Position numbers and translations under genes: made by a program
Origin: Saccharum officinarum
Lineage: Eukaryota; Streptophyta; Magnoliopsida; Poales; Poaceae
DNA length: 64,000 nucleotides
NCBI GenBank assembly: GCA_020631735.1
Contig: CM036159.1
Location: 95,218,656-95,282,655, forward strand
Reading direction: 5' to 3'
Shown: piece by piece, positions 34,580-46,600 of the stretch
Position numbering within the stretch: position 1 is the stretch's first letter
Layout of the letters: each line of letters opens with the position of its first letter
Notes under the pieces: model-generated
What the model saw: the letters and a program-made list of their open reading frames with translations, nothing else
Databases searched by the model: none
What the model was told of the DNA's origin: nothing

Positions 34580-36133
34580 TCTGCTGTAACGGAACCGTCC
34601 AAATTATAAGAGCACAAGTACAAAAACAATCACCGAAGTGATCAAATTCTCACACTTGAGCCCATATAACTCCGGTAGTCCAATGAAATCACGAGGGATT
34701 TCAAACCAACCAACATACCAGCCAAGATCGTAGTGATTCAACATAACAAGTCATATGTTACAACAATTTCACAAGTAATTGAATATACATCGGAGTTCAA
34801 CATAGTTATTACAACTTAAGTTCAAAAGTAGCGGAAGCAAGTAATTTGAAACTAACATTAATCTTATTTAAAATACATGCCAGTACCACGGTCGACTTCC
34901 AACAAAAGCATTAGGGATAAGGTAAATAAGAAGGATCATGCCCGTGATCACACTCCGCCACTACGGCAGGAGTCAACCAACTCTTGCAGCCGTCATGATA
35001 CATCATAACCTGCAACAAGTGGGGATAAAACCCTGAGTACAAGAAGGTACTCAGCTAGACTTACCCGTCAGAAACCAGAAATAAGGTGACACCAAGGATC
35101 ATGCAAGGCTGATATGAAGTGGGGCTAGCTTGACACATTTTGCATAAAAGCTTAATATAGATGATCAATCATTAATGCTTAAGCATCAAGTTAATTATCA
35201 TTAACCTATCATCTATATTAGAACCTGTACTAGAGCACTCACTTTATTAGGAGCAAACAATATTAACCATAGCAGGTATAATTTGAGGCAACCTTTCCAT
35301 CGTGATCCAATTAACCATCAGTTCAATTTAATTGAATCTACGTTGCCGCTGCTCAAGTCAAGTGCTCACTAACCGGGAGCGACGGCGATTCGAATCGAAT
35401 TCCTATCCAGCTGGAGGGGTATTTCTAACACTCACCGCGCAGGCCCCTGCCAGGGTCGCACAAGCCACCTTTTCATATGATTCAGGAATCGCGGGTCCGA
35501 ATAATGTCGCGACCCCAAGGGCGACACTCTGCCAGGTGATAGGGACTCTAACCCCCCTTGGTCTAACGCCAATGTCCCCAAGCACATCCTTTCTCTCCTC
35601 CAAGAAGCAACCTACCATTCGATTCCCGGCCTGAATCACATTACTCGGCTTCGCGGTCGGAACGACTTATCCGGCCAACTAAGTGTTAGACTGCGTTCAA
35701 CATGACTCAAGGACGTACAGCGAATCGGTCCTTAAACGACTCAGACGGGGATAGATTCACACCCAAGACCTCCATGCCTTGTTGCTTCACTATCGTCATC
35801 CCGCCCGGTCTCATTTCATTTTATTAACACATGGTTCCATTCCACGATAGCAAATATAGCCAACCGTGCCATATATGAATATCCCTATATCTCGCAGGTG
35901 ACAGGAAATCACCTGACTTCTACCGCTTAAAGCAGGGCTAAGCATCTACTCGATCTTAGTCTATGTAGGATTCAAGGATTCATATATCTGGACAAGGAAT
36001 GATATAATGCAGCAAGAGTTTCCAACCAACTCCTATCACTTAATGCAACAATACTTATAACATATATAGAATTAATTGCTTTGAAGATAGGAGGCTTATA
36101 ATGCTCCGGGGCTTGCCTGGGATCCGACTCAAG

Positions 36134-36346
36134 TTAGAGTATGTCAGATGAGTTCGCTTGGCGAGCATCTTCCAATCTGCACTTGTCCGGTCCTTCGATC
36201 TTCGGGATGGATCCACCAAACACCGTCTTCGGGTTTGGCTCCAACGTCACATCACGTCCTTCACGTTTTTCAGCTAGCGCACCTAAATGAATGCAAGATG
36301 CAAGTGCATGAATACAAGGAAATGCAATAGATGATGCATCACACAT
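36134..36346 (-). pseudogene. Donor-flanked small ORF of element B
   Basis: The minus-strand frame contains AEKREGRDVTLEPNPKTVFG, then SIPKIEGPDKCRLEDARQAN and a stop after SSDIL. CAGGCAAGCCCCGG follows at about 36112, like the donor-like site in element A. No known domain. Confidence 0.3.
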
Positions 36347-37999
36347 TAATCAAGGCAAGTATAAGGTTATAGTAAAGACACGTAAGCACATCACATTACT
36401 TAAGTAACCTTACACAAACAAACATGCTAAAATAGCAAAGAAAGCAATACCAAGCATGACATAAGATTTACAAAGTCTCAGGTGTAATAGCGTAATCACC
36501 AAAGACATGAATCACACTTTAGCGAGACGCAAACAAAGTAACCAAGCAATCATGTATTTTCCACAATTCTGGACATACATGCAGTAGCTGGGTAAATCAA
36601 TCATAACTGGAGATCCCTAAATCCAAATGACTTGCAAGAAGACATTCTGGAAAGCTTAGGAAATTATCTACATTTCATTTATAATCACCACAGCATGATT
36701 AAAAAGTTTCACATGTCAAATTTACACAAACACAGAAACTGGTCTAGCAAGACAGAGAGCAAGCAATTCTGTAACCCAACTTTAAATAGCTATAACTCCT
36801 AAACCATATGGCCAAATGCCACCAAATTTTAACAGCAGCTAGATACATAAATTATCTACAACTTTTGTATAAACAAGTTTTACAACAAGGCACATTATCA
36901 TGAAGAACTTTGCTAAGTTTCCAGATCTGTCCAGAAACCTCATTTGCGAGAAATAATTATTAACTTATGTTGCAAACATATAATTGGACAAAACCAACTT
37001 TACCAACATGTCACACATGACTAATGAACACCAGAAAACATAGTGTCCATTCCTAAATAAATTCTTTTAATGCATTTTCTTAATTTATTTAGATAAGTAG
37101 GTGGAATTATGACCACATCATAAAGATGCTCAATAAATTCTACCAAAATTACAGAGGCCTACACATGCTCTCAAAAGTCTACTATCCGAATTTGAAACCA
37201 TTTGGACATGTATAACAACCTCTATGAAAAAGGACAAATGGCTATAGTAATAAATCATGTGGGAGCAAGTTAAACTTAACACTCAATATTTTATGTGAAC
37301 ACAAGGCCATATTATGAATCAATATGATAGAGAAACATCATACTAAGGTAATGGAACAACATTTTCTATTTTATCATTTATATATTATTTATAAGCTATT
37401 TAGTAAGCCATAAACAAGTTAACTCAATAACTTGAGCATACAGTAAGCAATGGCCATGAACTTTATACAACAGTACCTCCATAGCATGACAAGCCTCCCA
37501 TAAAAATTTCACACCAAAAGGAGCAACACAACTCAAGATATAAAATAACAAGCAATATAATGTAAATTCCTTATTTGTCAAGGTCCAAACAAAACCCTAA
37601 AAAAAAACAGTGAACAACTAGTGTGTTTAATATTTTTCCTAGCAAGTACATGTCATCACAAAATTAACAAAACAAGAATCATCATTTTTGGAGTTCTAAA
37701 ACTCCAGATATGGCTCTGGTCAAGTTTATAAGCATTTTTCGAGCATTTTTAAGGCTTAAATAAAGACATCAGAAAACATCTACAAATGTGTACATTTTAT
37801 GACTCTACTGCATAGATCTTTTCTCAAGGTTTCCAAAAAGTCCACTTTTACTATTTTTGGAGTCTCCTAGCATGAGATATGAATATTTGAAGATTTTCAT
37901 AAAATCTGAAATTCAAACACAGAATTACCCAACCCTACTTAATTCGCTAGGTGTACCCGAACGTGTACCCTAACTGTGCCTCTCATAACACTGACATGC

Positions 38000-38840
38000 G
38001 GGACCTTCTGCCCGCTTGGGCCCACCCGTCATTCACAGCGAGAGACAGAGAGAGACACAGGGGAAAAATTGCCTTCTTCCTCCAGTCGCAGTAGAGGGGT
38101 GGGAGTGGCGGCTCGGCCGGCCTCCGGCGAGGAGGTCGCCGGCGACGAGCGGCGGCAGAGGAGCATGCTTAGACTCTGGCGCATCCGATGAGGGGCTTGG
38201 TGTGGCTAGCGGCAGTCTGTGGTGGCCCGGCCACGAGCACCAGCGGTCGGTGACGCCGGCGTTCGGCTGCAGGCCGGCTCCGACGATGATGGCGACAACG
38301 AAGCGGCTTCACGGCTTGCCTGCTGCTGTGCGCTTCCACAGGAGACCATTGCCAGGCCCGCGGTGGCCTGAGGCACCCAGCCCACAAGCACAGGCGTCCC
38401 GACGGTAATGGCGGCGGACACGGCAGTGGCGGTGGACGGCCACACGCGAATTTGGGCATAGGGAGACCGAGGAGGAGGCGGTGGTGCGACCGGCGGTGGA
38501 AGAAGGAGAAGGAGTAGGGCGCGACCATGCTGTGCCGGTGGCCAAGGAGCTCGGCGGACTGTCCATGGCGGTCACGACCGCGTTCTGCGCGAGCGACGCC
38601 AGGGAGTGCGGTAGGAGGCGGAGGCGAGCTCAGGGATAAGGGAGGGGCGACGGTGGGCAGCTCATCCTCTCCCCAATGGCTCAGCCCGATAGAGGCGCAT
38701 GGCGAGGTGGAGGACGCGCGGCAGTTTGGTGGGGGACGCGGCACGAGCATGGATGCCACGCCACGGAGCACGCGTCGGCCGTCTGGGCATTCTGCCGAAC
38801 ACGTGTCCCGCGTCGCTGTGCCTGACTTGGAGACCGTTTT
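38000..38840. other. GC-rich segment of element B, no supported protein
   Basis: Overlapping long frames on both strands caused by high GC (for example minus 38876-38169). No domain recognised. Position equals the GC-rich parts of A and C. The rest of B (36347-37999 and 38841-39836) is AT-rich and shows no gene. Confidence 0.4.
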
Positions 38841-39836
38841 TGGGCCTGCTCGGGTCCGAATTTGGGTAGGGGCCAATTACGAAAGTTGTTCATTTCCTGA
38901 TGCCCTACAACTCTTGTTTAAGGACCCTAGTTATTAGAGCAATGGATTAGGAGATAATCAGTCCCCAATTTACTAGTGTCGACATGTTAAGGTAGGGCTC
39001 GGTTTTGGGATTTTGCAATGCCAAACTTGGTCAAACTCAGTGCAACTTTTTGCATGCTCTTCCCCATAATATAACCTTCAACTTTTATTTTTGGACCAAC
39101 TCAAGTTGCTTAACGAATTTTGGAGAACGCGGAATGTCAATGTCGATGTTACCGGAATTAGGGCTTAAAAATGGCTAAGTGCTGAAATTAGCCCTACAAC
39201 TGACTTGTGAGCCCTGTTTGAGCATGTTCCACACATTTTCATGACTTGACTCTTAAATAAAGTTTGTTCCTTATTAAATTCCCTACAAATTTGTCAAAGG
39301 GTGCACAGTCATGCAAAGCTTCTAGGTCACACTTTTGAAATGGTCAAACCACAGGGCTCCAGGGTCCATACATGGTCAACCACCAATTAGAAGCATATTT
39401 AGGCAAAATGATCAACATGAACATTGTTCCATTAAGTGTCCTAAGTGTAGTTAAGGTCTTGTAGAGTTCAGCTAGAGTCATTTTTGACAAGTTTGCAAGG
39501 TTTGGTTGATGATCTATAGTTCCATTAACTTAATGGGACAGATTCTAATAGGAATGGAACTTATCATTTTATGTGATTTTTTTATTCCAAACTTCATGAA
39601 ACTTTTCCAGGGATCAATATAGATAGGTACTAAGGTGAGACATATAAAGATATTGCAATAACACCATCCAAGCATATATCTTGAAAATGACCTATATGCA
39701 AAGCAAAGGAGTAACATCCAAGTTTAGATTAGGCTCATCTCTGTAGGTTGACCTTGCCATCATCATCCCCACTTAATCTATCATGTTTGAGCTCAAACCC
39801 ACTGCCTAATTGGTGATAAACACCTGGGGTGTTACA

Positions 39837-40611
39837 TCTGCCAAGCAAACCCAGTAACAAAAGCTAGGTCAGGGCGCGTACACACTTGAGCATACTGTAG
39901 GCCTCTGATAGCTAAAGCATATGGAACCGCTTTCATTTGATTGAGCTCATACTGGTTCCTGGGGCATTGAAAATCCCCATATCTGTCGCCCTTGACTACA
40001 GGTGTAGGCGAAGAACTACATTTTTGCATACTGAATTTCTTTAAAACTTTTTCTATGTATGCCTTTTGTGACAGTCCCAATACCCCTTTTCTTCTATCTC
40101 GATGAATCTCTATTCCTAAAAGGAACGAGGCTTCACTGAGATCTTCCATATCAAAGTTTGAGGACAGAAACTTCTTCGTTCCTAGTAGTAGATTGACATC
40201 ACCACTAGCAAGTAAGATATTATCTACATACAGGATCAGGAATATGTATTTTCCATTCTTGAACTTTGCATAAACGCAATTGTCCTCAACATTCTCTTGA
40301 AACCCAAAATTCCTTATTGTTCTATCAAACTTTAAGTACCACTTTATTGATGCTTGCTTTAATCCATAAATGGATTTCTTCAGGCGGCATCCCATGCTTT
40401 CTTTTCCTTCCATGACAAAACCCTTTGGTTGTGCCATGTAAACATTTTCCTCCAAATCCCCATTAAGGAATGTCGTCTTTACATCTATTTGATGTAATTC
40501 TAAATCGTAATGCGCCACCAATGCCACTATGATTCTGAAGGAATCCTTACATGAGACTGGTAAAAATGTCTCATTGTAGTCTATCCCTTCTCTTTGCATA
40601 AAGCCTTTCAT
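39837..40611 (-). pseudogene. pol: Copia D reverse transcriptase, catalytic box mutated
   Basis: The minus-strand frame carries the Copia RT core: REGIDYNETFLPVSCKDSFR, IDVKTTFLNGDLEE, YGLKQASIKWY, FLLGIEIHRDR and PYALAIRGLQYAQ. RT makes cDNA from the element RNA. The essential YVDD box reads YVDN (codon AAT at 40219-40221), losing the second catalytic Asp, so this copy is catalytically dead regardless of the insertions. The upstream part continues at 40618-41415 after a stop. Downstream the frame is cut by element B. Confidence 0.9.
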
Positions 40612-40617
40612 TACAAG

Positions 40618-41415
40618 TCACGCTTTAAACCTTTCTACATTCCCTTTGAAGTCATATTTGATTTTGTAGACCCATTTACAGCCTACTGTTTTGGCTCCTT
40701 TAGGAATTTCTTCTAATTCCCAAACACCATCGGAACTCATAGATTTCATTTCATCTTTCATAGCTTCTAACCACTTCGATGAGTGGGCGCTTCTCATGGC
40801 TTCTTCATATGTGGTGGGATCACCCTCCATATGAAACTCTTCAGTATTATAGATTTCATAATTATTAGGAATAGCTGATCTTCTAACCTTTTGAGACCTT
40901 ATCGGGGCCTCCACATTTGGCACATCTTCTGCTTAAGGCTATTATTGCCCCCTTCATGTGTGTCAACAGGTTCTATAGGATCCTGAAGGACAGATTCCTC
41001 ATCCTCATTCATTGTTGCCACAGGAGGAATAACAGCAGGTGCTGGCACCACAATATCTTGCATTGTCAGTGCAACAACAACAGGTAGTGAGAAAAATGGC
41101 TCCTGAATCATCGGAGTGGGCACACACACCCGCTTCTCCTCAAGATCAATTTCTCGAGCTACCACGCTCTCCTCATCATCTCATCCTCTAAGAAGACAGC
41201 TCGTTTCTACAAACTTTGTATGTTTGTCTGGACAGTAGAAACAAAAACCTTTTGACTTTTCAGGGTAGCCAATAAAATGGCAACTTACTGTTTTGGGATC
41301 TAGCTTCACAATGTTTGGGTTAAAAACTTTAGCCTCAGCATGGCTCCTCCACACACATAAGTGGTTTAGTGAGGTTACTCTTCCTGTCCACAACTCATAC
41401 AGTGTTTTGGACGCT
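40618..41415 (-). pseudogene. pol: Copia D integrase C-terminus and linker to RT
   Basis: The minus-strand frames read LYELW, LNHLCVWRSHAEAKVFNPN, LDPKTVSCHFIGYPEKSKGF and CPDKHTKFVET (integrase C-terminal region). A Pro/Val-rich linker and TYEEAMRSAHSSKWLEAMKD and [20 protein letters not shown] (start of RT) follow. Frameshifts and stops separate the blocks at about 41180 and 40925. It is broken from the integrase core by element E, whose GACTT duplication lies at 41416-41420. Confidence 0.88.
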
Positions 41416-41420
41416 GACTT

Positions 41421-42549
41421 TGTCGGTGTCTGGTCCTGCAGGGGCCCTGAGCCAACGAGTGAATCGAGTGCTGCGTGTCCCTAATCTGGATGGTGATGCA
41501 AGGAGGATACATGGAGGTTTATCCTGGTTTGGGCAAAAGAAGGCCCTACGTCTAGTGGAGAGGAGGGAGTATTATATTTTCTTGCACCTAAGTGCTTGCG
41601 TAGGGGTTACAAGCTGCGAGAGAGGGAACTGGGCCCAGGTCTCAAAGGAAAAGTGAGAGTACAAGGGAGATTGCTTGAGATGTTGATCTGTGAGTTGTGT
41701 GCCTTTGCTTATTTGCACTTGGCTTTTGGCTTGCGTCTTGCTTCAGCCGTGCCGCTTGTAGAGCCCTGGCCCACCCTTTTATAGGGTAAGAGGAGGCCAG
41801 GACGCCGAGGGAGTCTTAAAGTTTTGTCGATCCATGTAGAGGTGGCTGTAGCGACATGCCCTAGGAATGGCCGGCCATCCCCGGACACCATGGTGATGTA
41901 GGGGACAAGACGGTGAAAAGACCTCGAGTCCTATGCCACGTCGGCCTTTCCTCCCTGCTGACCGATGGTAGGTCGAGGCTGGGTCGAGGCCGGGTTGAGG
42001 ATGGGCAGATAAGGCTGAATCCCCGAGATCGTGGGGTACGGACCTTGTCGTATCCTCTCTCAAGGGTGATCAGTGGCAAAACAATGTGCGGTATGTGTGT
42101 ATAGTGATAGATTTTCACCTCCCATCCCGGGATGGGCGGTAAAAAGTGAGATTTGACACCGGTGCTATTTCCACGTCGGTCACAGCTGTAGCCATGATAG
42201 TAGGAAGTAACAGGTAGTCGCATTAAATGCTCTGACTTTTGTTTCAGAGTAGGTGAATAAGATGGGTCGAGTGGTCTGACCCGGGGTCGTGCGAGTCGGA
42301 GATTTCCCGATAGTTAAGGTGCCTTGTCGAACGAGCCTCGTGCGAGTGGGAACGCGGTCGAGGCGTCCCGTTGAGGGTGCCTCGTATGAGTTGAAACGTA
42401 GTCGAGGCGTCCCATCGAGCTGGCCTCGTATGAGTCGGACTGCAGTCGAGGCGTCTCGTCCGCTATTTTGGCTTTGTTTCGTTTGCGGGTAGTGTTTTGT
42501 TTTTTCTTGATCGTTGATTGTGGGTACCCCTAGTTTTAGGTACCCGACA
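41421..42549 (-). repeat. 3' LTR of element E
   Basis: About 97% like 54568-55695 by eye. A third, partial copy is at 63766-64000. Confidence 0.95.
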
Positions 42550-42563
42550 GTAGCCCCCGAGGC
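42550..42563 (-). other. Polypurine tract of element E
   Basis: Minus-strand GCCTCGGGGGCTAC abuts the LTR start TGTCGG. Similar AGCCCCCGAGG motifs recur at about 42668, 42797 and 48021 on plus, outside the canonical site. Confidence 0.75.
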
Positions 42564-43506
42564 TTTGGGTGAGTGTGGGTAACTCTCACTGAGGCTCAGC
42601 GGTTCATGAACTGGAGTCGTAGCGTCGTAGTTTTTTTCGGTGGGGGCGCGTGAGCGCACTCGTCGGGTGTAGCCCTCGAGGCCTCAGTGGAGTGTTTTGA
42701 CTCCTCCGAGGTCTTTTTGTATGTTCTTTTTTAGGAATGTTCCTGAATCGTGGCATGTCCTGCCTTTTTTGCTCGGGGTTTGTTTTTTTGCGGTCGAGCC
42801 CCCGAGCCTCGTGCGTGTGAGGTCGATCAGAGTCTTAGCCGTCTTTTATCATTCGACCCTCACGCTTCCTTTTTAGAAAAAAAGGAGGAGGGGTAGGGAA
42901 CGTCATACTACCCTCATTTGGGCGAGTTCCGACGGTCTCCGGTGAGCTATTAATGGGGAATTCGAGTGGGAGCCCGTGCTCCATTCGGTAGGAGTCGGCT
43001 AGTGGCCACAGAGGCGCTCTCAAGAATGCCAAAGAGTAGTCGTGTGGATCTTGATTCTTTTCGATAGGATTCGAGGGCCCGATGCCTCCCTCCGAGGGGA
43101 TTCCTCCGTCGATCTCTCTTTTAGCCTTGAATACGTCTGGGGGTGCCTCGAGAGCGTGGCTCGAGCCCTGGCCTTGTCTGGACGCATCCCTAGTCGTCCC
43201 TGACTCCATTACTCGAGGGCAGCTGTCGAACCCTGGTCGAGGGCCAGCTTTCGATCCCTCGAGGTTTATATTGGGCTTAGAGCCCGTTACCCATGTGTCT
43301 AGGAATATCCGTCCGTGGATCCTTCTTCCACCTATTTAGGGCGTGTCTTTTCAGGAGGGGAAGCGAGATCGGCGTGGTACGACGGTTATGGCATGCACAG
43401 CGGACACGAGCCCATATCTACGGGTTTTGAGGGAGCGGTTAGGTAAGGTCATTGAATGAAAAAACTGCTCCTACCTTTTCGCCCGCTCGTTGGACTTCCG
43501 TCGGGG
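42564..43506. other. Element E 3' region upstream of the antisense gene
   Basis: No protein called. Contains CGAGGC-type GC words shared with the LTR and the probable promoter of the antisense gene. Confidence 0.4.
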
Positions 43507-43514
43507 TATAAGAG
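43507..43514 (+). promoter_or_regulatory. TATA box of the antisense gene in element E
   Basis: TATAAGAG lies 153 bp upstream of the ATG at 43660, followed by a pyrimidine-rich leader (CTTGCCTTCCTTCCCTTCTT). This is the layout of a plant core promoter, pointing opposite to the retrotransposon. Confidence 0.6.
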
Positions 43515-43659
43515 CAAGGCCCGGGGTTTCATTTACCCTTACAGGCCCTTTGCATTCTTGCCTTCCTTCCCTTCTTCGCTCCCCTTTGCCATCTTGGGCC
43601 CTTCAGCCACCGTCCAGTGCCACCATCGTTCCTTTGCCTGCGTCGTTCCTCTGACAATA

Positions 43660-46600
43660 ATGGCGGGCAAAAGCCAGATCCTCCCTGCAGACGCTTGGGC
43701 CCGTTCCTCGATGACAGAGCGGAAGCTGGAGGAGTTGGTCCGTGACGGGCTTCTGTGACCGAGGGCGAGTTGGACCTAGCCAGAGTGGAGAGTGCCCCCG
43801 TCCGACCACCGGGAACCGGCGCCTCCAGAAGGCTACGTGGTGAGCTTCATGGCCTTCCACGAGAGGGGGTTCGGCGTGCCAGCCAGCCCCTTCATGCGGG
43901 CGCTCCTCCACTACTACAAAGTGGAGCTGCACCACCTCGCCCCCAACTCCATCTCGCATGCTGCCATTTTCGTGGCGGTCTGCGAGGGATACCTGGGGAT
44001 GGAGCCACAGTGAAATCTGTGGCTCCACCTCTTCAAGGCGGAGCACTTCACCAAGAATGCGGGAGAGCGAGGGGTGCGACGCGCAGTGCACGTGGGAAGC
44101 TACACCTTCCAAGCCAGGTCGGGTCGAGGCGACCAATACATCTCGACGTAGTTGATTTCTTCGAACAGCGGCTGGCATGGCGGCTGGTTTTACCTCCGTA
44201 ACGACGACGACCAGCTACCGAGATACTCCGGTCGGGTGCTGATGGCGCGAGAAGAGAACTGGACGTATGGCGTTGTTGAGGACGACAAGCCAAAGCTGGA
44301 GTCGCTCCTCGATGTGCTGAGGAGGCTCTGTTAGCGTGGATTGACGACGAGGATGGTGGCCGTGGCATTCCACCGCCGGAGGGTGCTACCGCTGACGCAG
44401 CGCCGGCTCTGGCTCGATGAGATGACGCCGGAGGCGTCGTTGGAGGGGAGCAGGATGTCACACGAGTCCCTTTCCCTCGACGAGGTCGCCAGACGTGCGC
44501 GGTGGATGGTAGGGAGTTTCTAGCAGGAAGACATCGACAGGGTCCCGATGCGTCCCACCCAGGGATTCGAGCCCCTGGTAAGTGTTGTTCTTGATGATCT
44601 TAAGTTCTTTTGCTTCCGGATTCCTTCCACTAACCCGGTCGAGGTCCGTGTATAGGATCTATCGACGGTCAAGGAAACGTGGCCGCCGGTTCCAAAAGAT
44701 CGGGTCACTCAGGAGGCTCGACGCCTCTTGGTAGCCTAGAAGAAGGAGGAGAAGGACACCACCAAGAAATGTCAAGTCCGCAAGACCCTCGAGCAGGAGG
44801 CGTTGAAGAAGCGCCTTTGATAACAGAGTCTCGACGGGCTCCCGCTCGAGGAGTCTCCGTCCGAGACGGTCTCGGGGGAGGACGACGATAGTGGCGACGA
44901 CAACGCCTGGTCGCGGTACGACACCGCGACTTCCCTGTCGGACCTCCCTGATGTGTGCCCCTTTCTAGAGCCCATTGAGGGGTCGACCTCCCAGACGTCG
45001 AGGGCGGCCTCGGTGCCCGTTGAGGGGGAGGCAGAGCTAGGAGGGAAAGAGACCAGGGCAGGGCCTTCAGCGAGAGGAGTCGCCTCGTCTGGGGCCCCAC
45101 AAGAGGGGTTAGTGGCACCGCCCCTGCGAGTCTGAGCGCCTCAGGCTCAGACGGCAGTCGGGGCAGCGACGTCAGCATCAGAAGCCGGGACACCGTCGAC
45201 GGGCATGAGGACCCGAGGCCAGCTAGCCTCGGCAGCGCAGAGGACCTTGGACGCTCCGCTAGCCAGGGCTTCGAGGAGCGCCCGACCAGCAGGAGGCTTG
45301 ACGGTGGGGCCGTCGCAGGCGCCTTCGGCTGGCTCTGGCCTGCCAGGGTCTAGGCTCCTGGTTCCCATATCTAGGTAAGTTTTTCGCCCTATTTTTCGTG
45401 ATTGGTGATCCCATTTTTTATTCTAACACGCTTATTTGTTGTTCAGGCATAAGCGTAAGGCAGAGCTCGCGGGTCCGACTCCCGTGAAGGCGCTCAGGTC
45501 GGGCACTGCCGTAATAATGCGGATGGCGGCCGACGACGCCGCCTGGGTCGCGAAGCTCCAGGCTGCAACGGAGCGGCTAAAGCAGCGGGAGGCGGCTGCC
45601 CAGGCAGGGGCGGGCACCCAGGAGGTCATCGACTCAGACCCCGCCACGCGGGGGTCGGGGCTGGTGGAGGCGGTGGTCCCTAGCGGTGCTGAGCTCGAGG
45701 TGCCCGGCACTGGTGGGTCGGAGCCTGGGTCGACAGCGATAGCCCAGGCGACCATTGAGGCCGCTGAGGCCGAAACATCCGCCCACGACGCGGGGCGGGC
45801 GGATGTTGAAAAAACAAAGGAGGTGGTGGAGGCCCCGTCGGAGGCGGGGCGGGAGGCGGAGGAGCCACAGCCGCATCAGGGCCGACCGAGGGAGCCGACG
45901 GTCGAGGTGGAAAGGGGGACGGTCGTGCCACCACCCATCGTCCAGGCGGTGGTGCTGGTAGCCGAGGTGCCAGCCCCGCCACAAGGGTCGACCCTAGCCC
46001 AGATCGATCTCACCCTCGATGACTCTCCTGCTGACAAGGGGAAGTAGGCGGCGGATGTCGAGGCAGCTGAGGCCTTGGATGGGGCCGGTACCTCTGCGGC
46101 ATTAGGGGGTGACCAGGCCGAGGTGTCGGTCGGGTGGCTGGACTTCTCCGGGTTAGCACTCGTGCGGGCGGAGGAGGAGCTTCCGCGCTAGGGCAGGTCG
46201 ACCCTTGAATTCAGGGACATGTCCAACCCTAGCGCCGAGCCCTTCTTTGCGCTCGACGACAAGGACGAGATGCACCACTGGGAGTACCTCGAGGGACTCC
46301 AAAAGCACACGATGCAGTCCCTACGTGTGGTTTCGGACACCCTGGCGTGGGGTATGTCGGAGGCCTTTGAGGTAAGCCAGATTCATTAGTTTTTCCTTGC
46401 GTTTTATCCCTCCCTTTTCCTTGGTTCTGACTGTTAGATTTTAACTGCGGTCAGGAGCTCAAGGAGTGTTCCCGCCGCAAGTCACTCTTCATTCGTCATG
46501 AGAGTGGCGTGTGGGCGGCGCTCATTCATCAACGGGCTCTGGTCGAGGAAGCCAACAAGCGGCTCTCCTAGCAGAGCACCGAGATGGCCGAGCTTCGCGT

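Larger units (their letters stand above)
34585..39836 (-). mobile_element. Element B: 5.25-kb solo LTR-like element
   Basis: The ends on plus are TGTAACGG...GGGGTGTTACA, with TCTGC at 34580-34584 and 39837-39841, exactly inside the RT/RNase H frame of Copia D. No second LTR and no gag/pol domain. It shares with A the block CCTGCAACAAG...CCCTGAGTACA...GACTTACCCG (about 35010-35070), the CGGCGATTCG block (about 35384) and the CCCCGGNGC donor-like site (about 36107). The GC-rich part (38000-38840) again lies towards the minus-strand 5' end. Confidence 0.78.

Noticed and set aside
38016..38937. Long frames on both strands in element B (up to 235 codons)
   Set aside because: Same reason: GC-driven, mutually overlapping, no recognised domain.
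45434..45984. Minus-strand frames opposite exon 3 of the antisense gene
   Set aside because: Pro/Arg-rich shadow frames of a GC-rich plus-strand exon.
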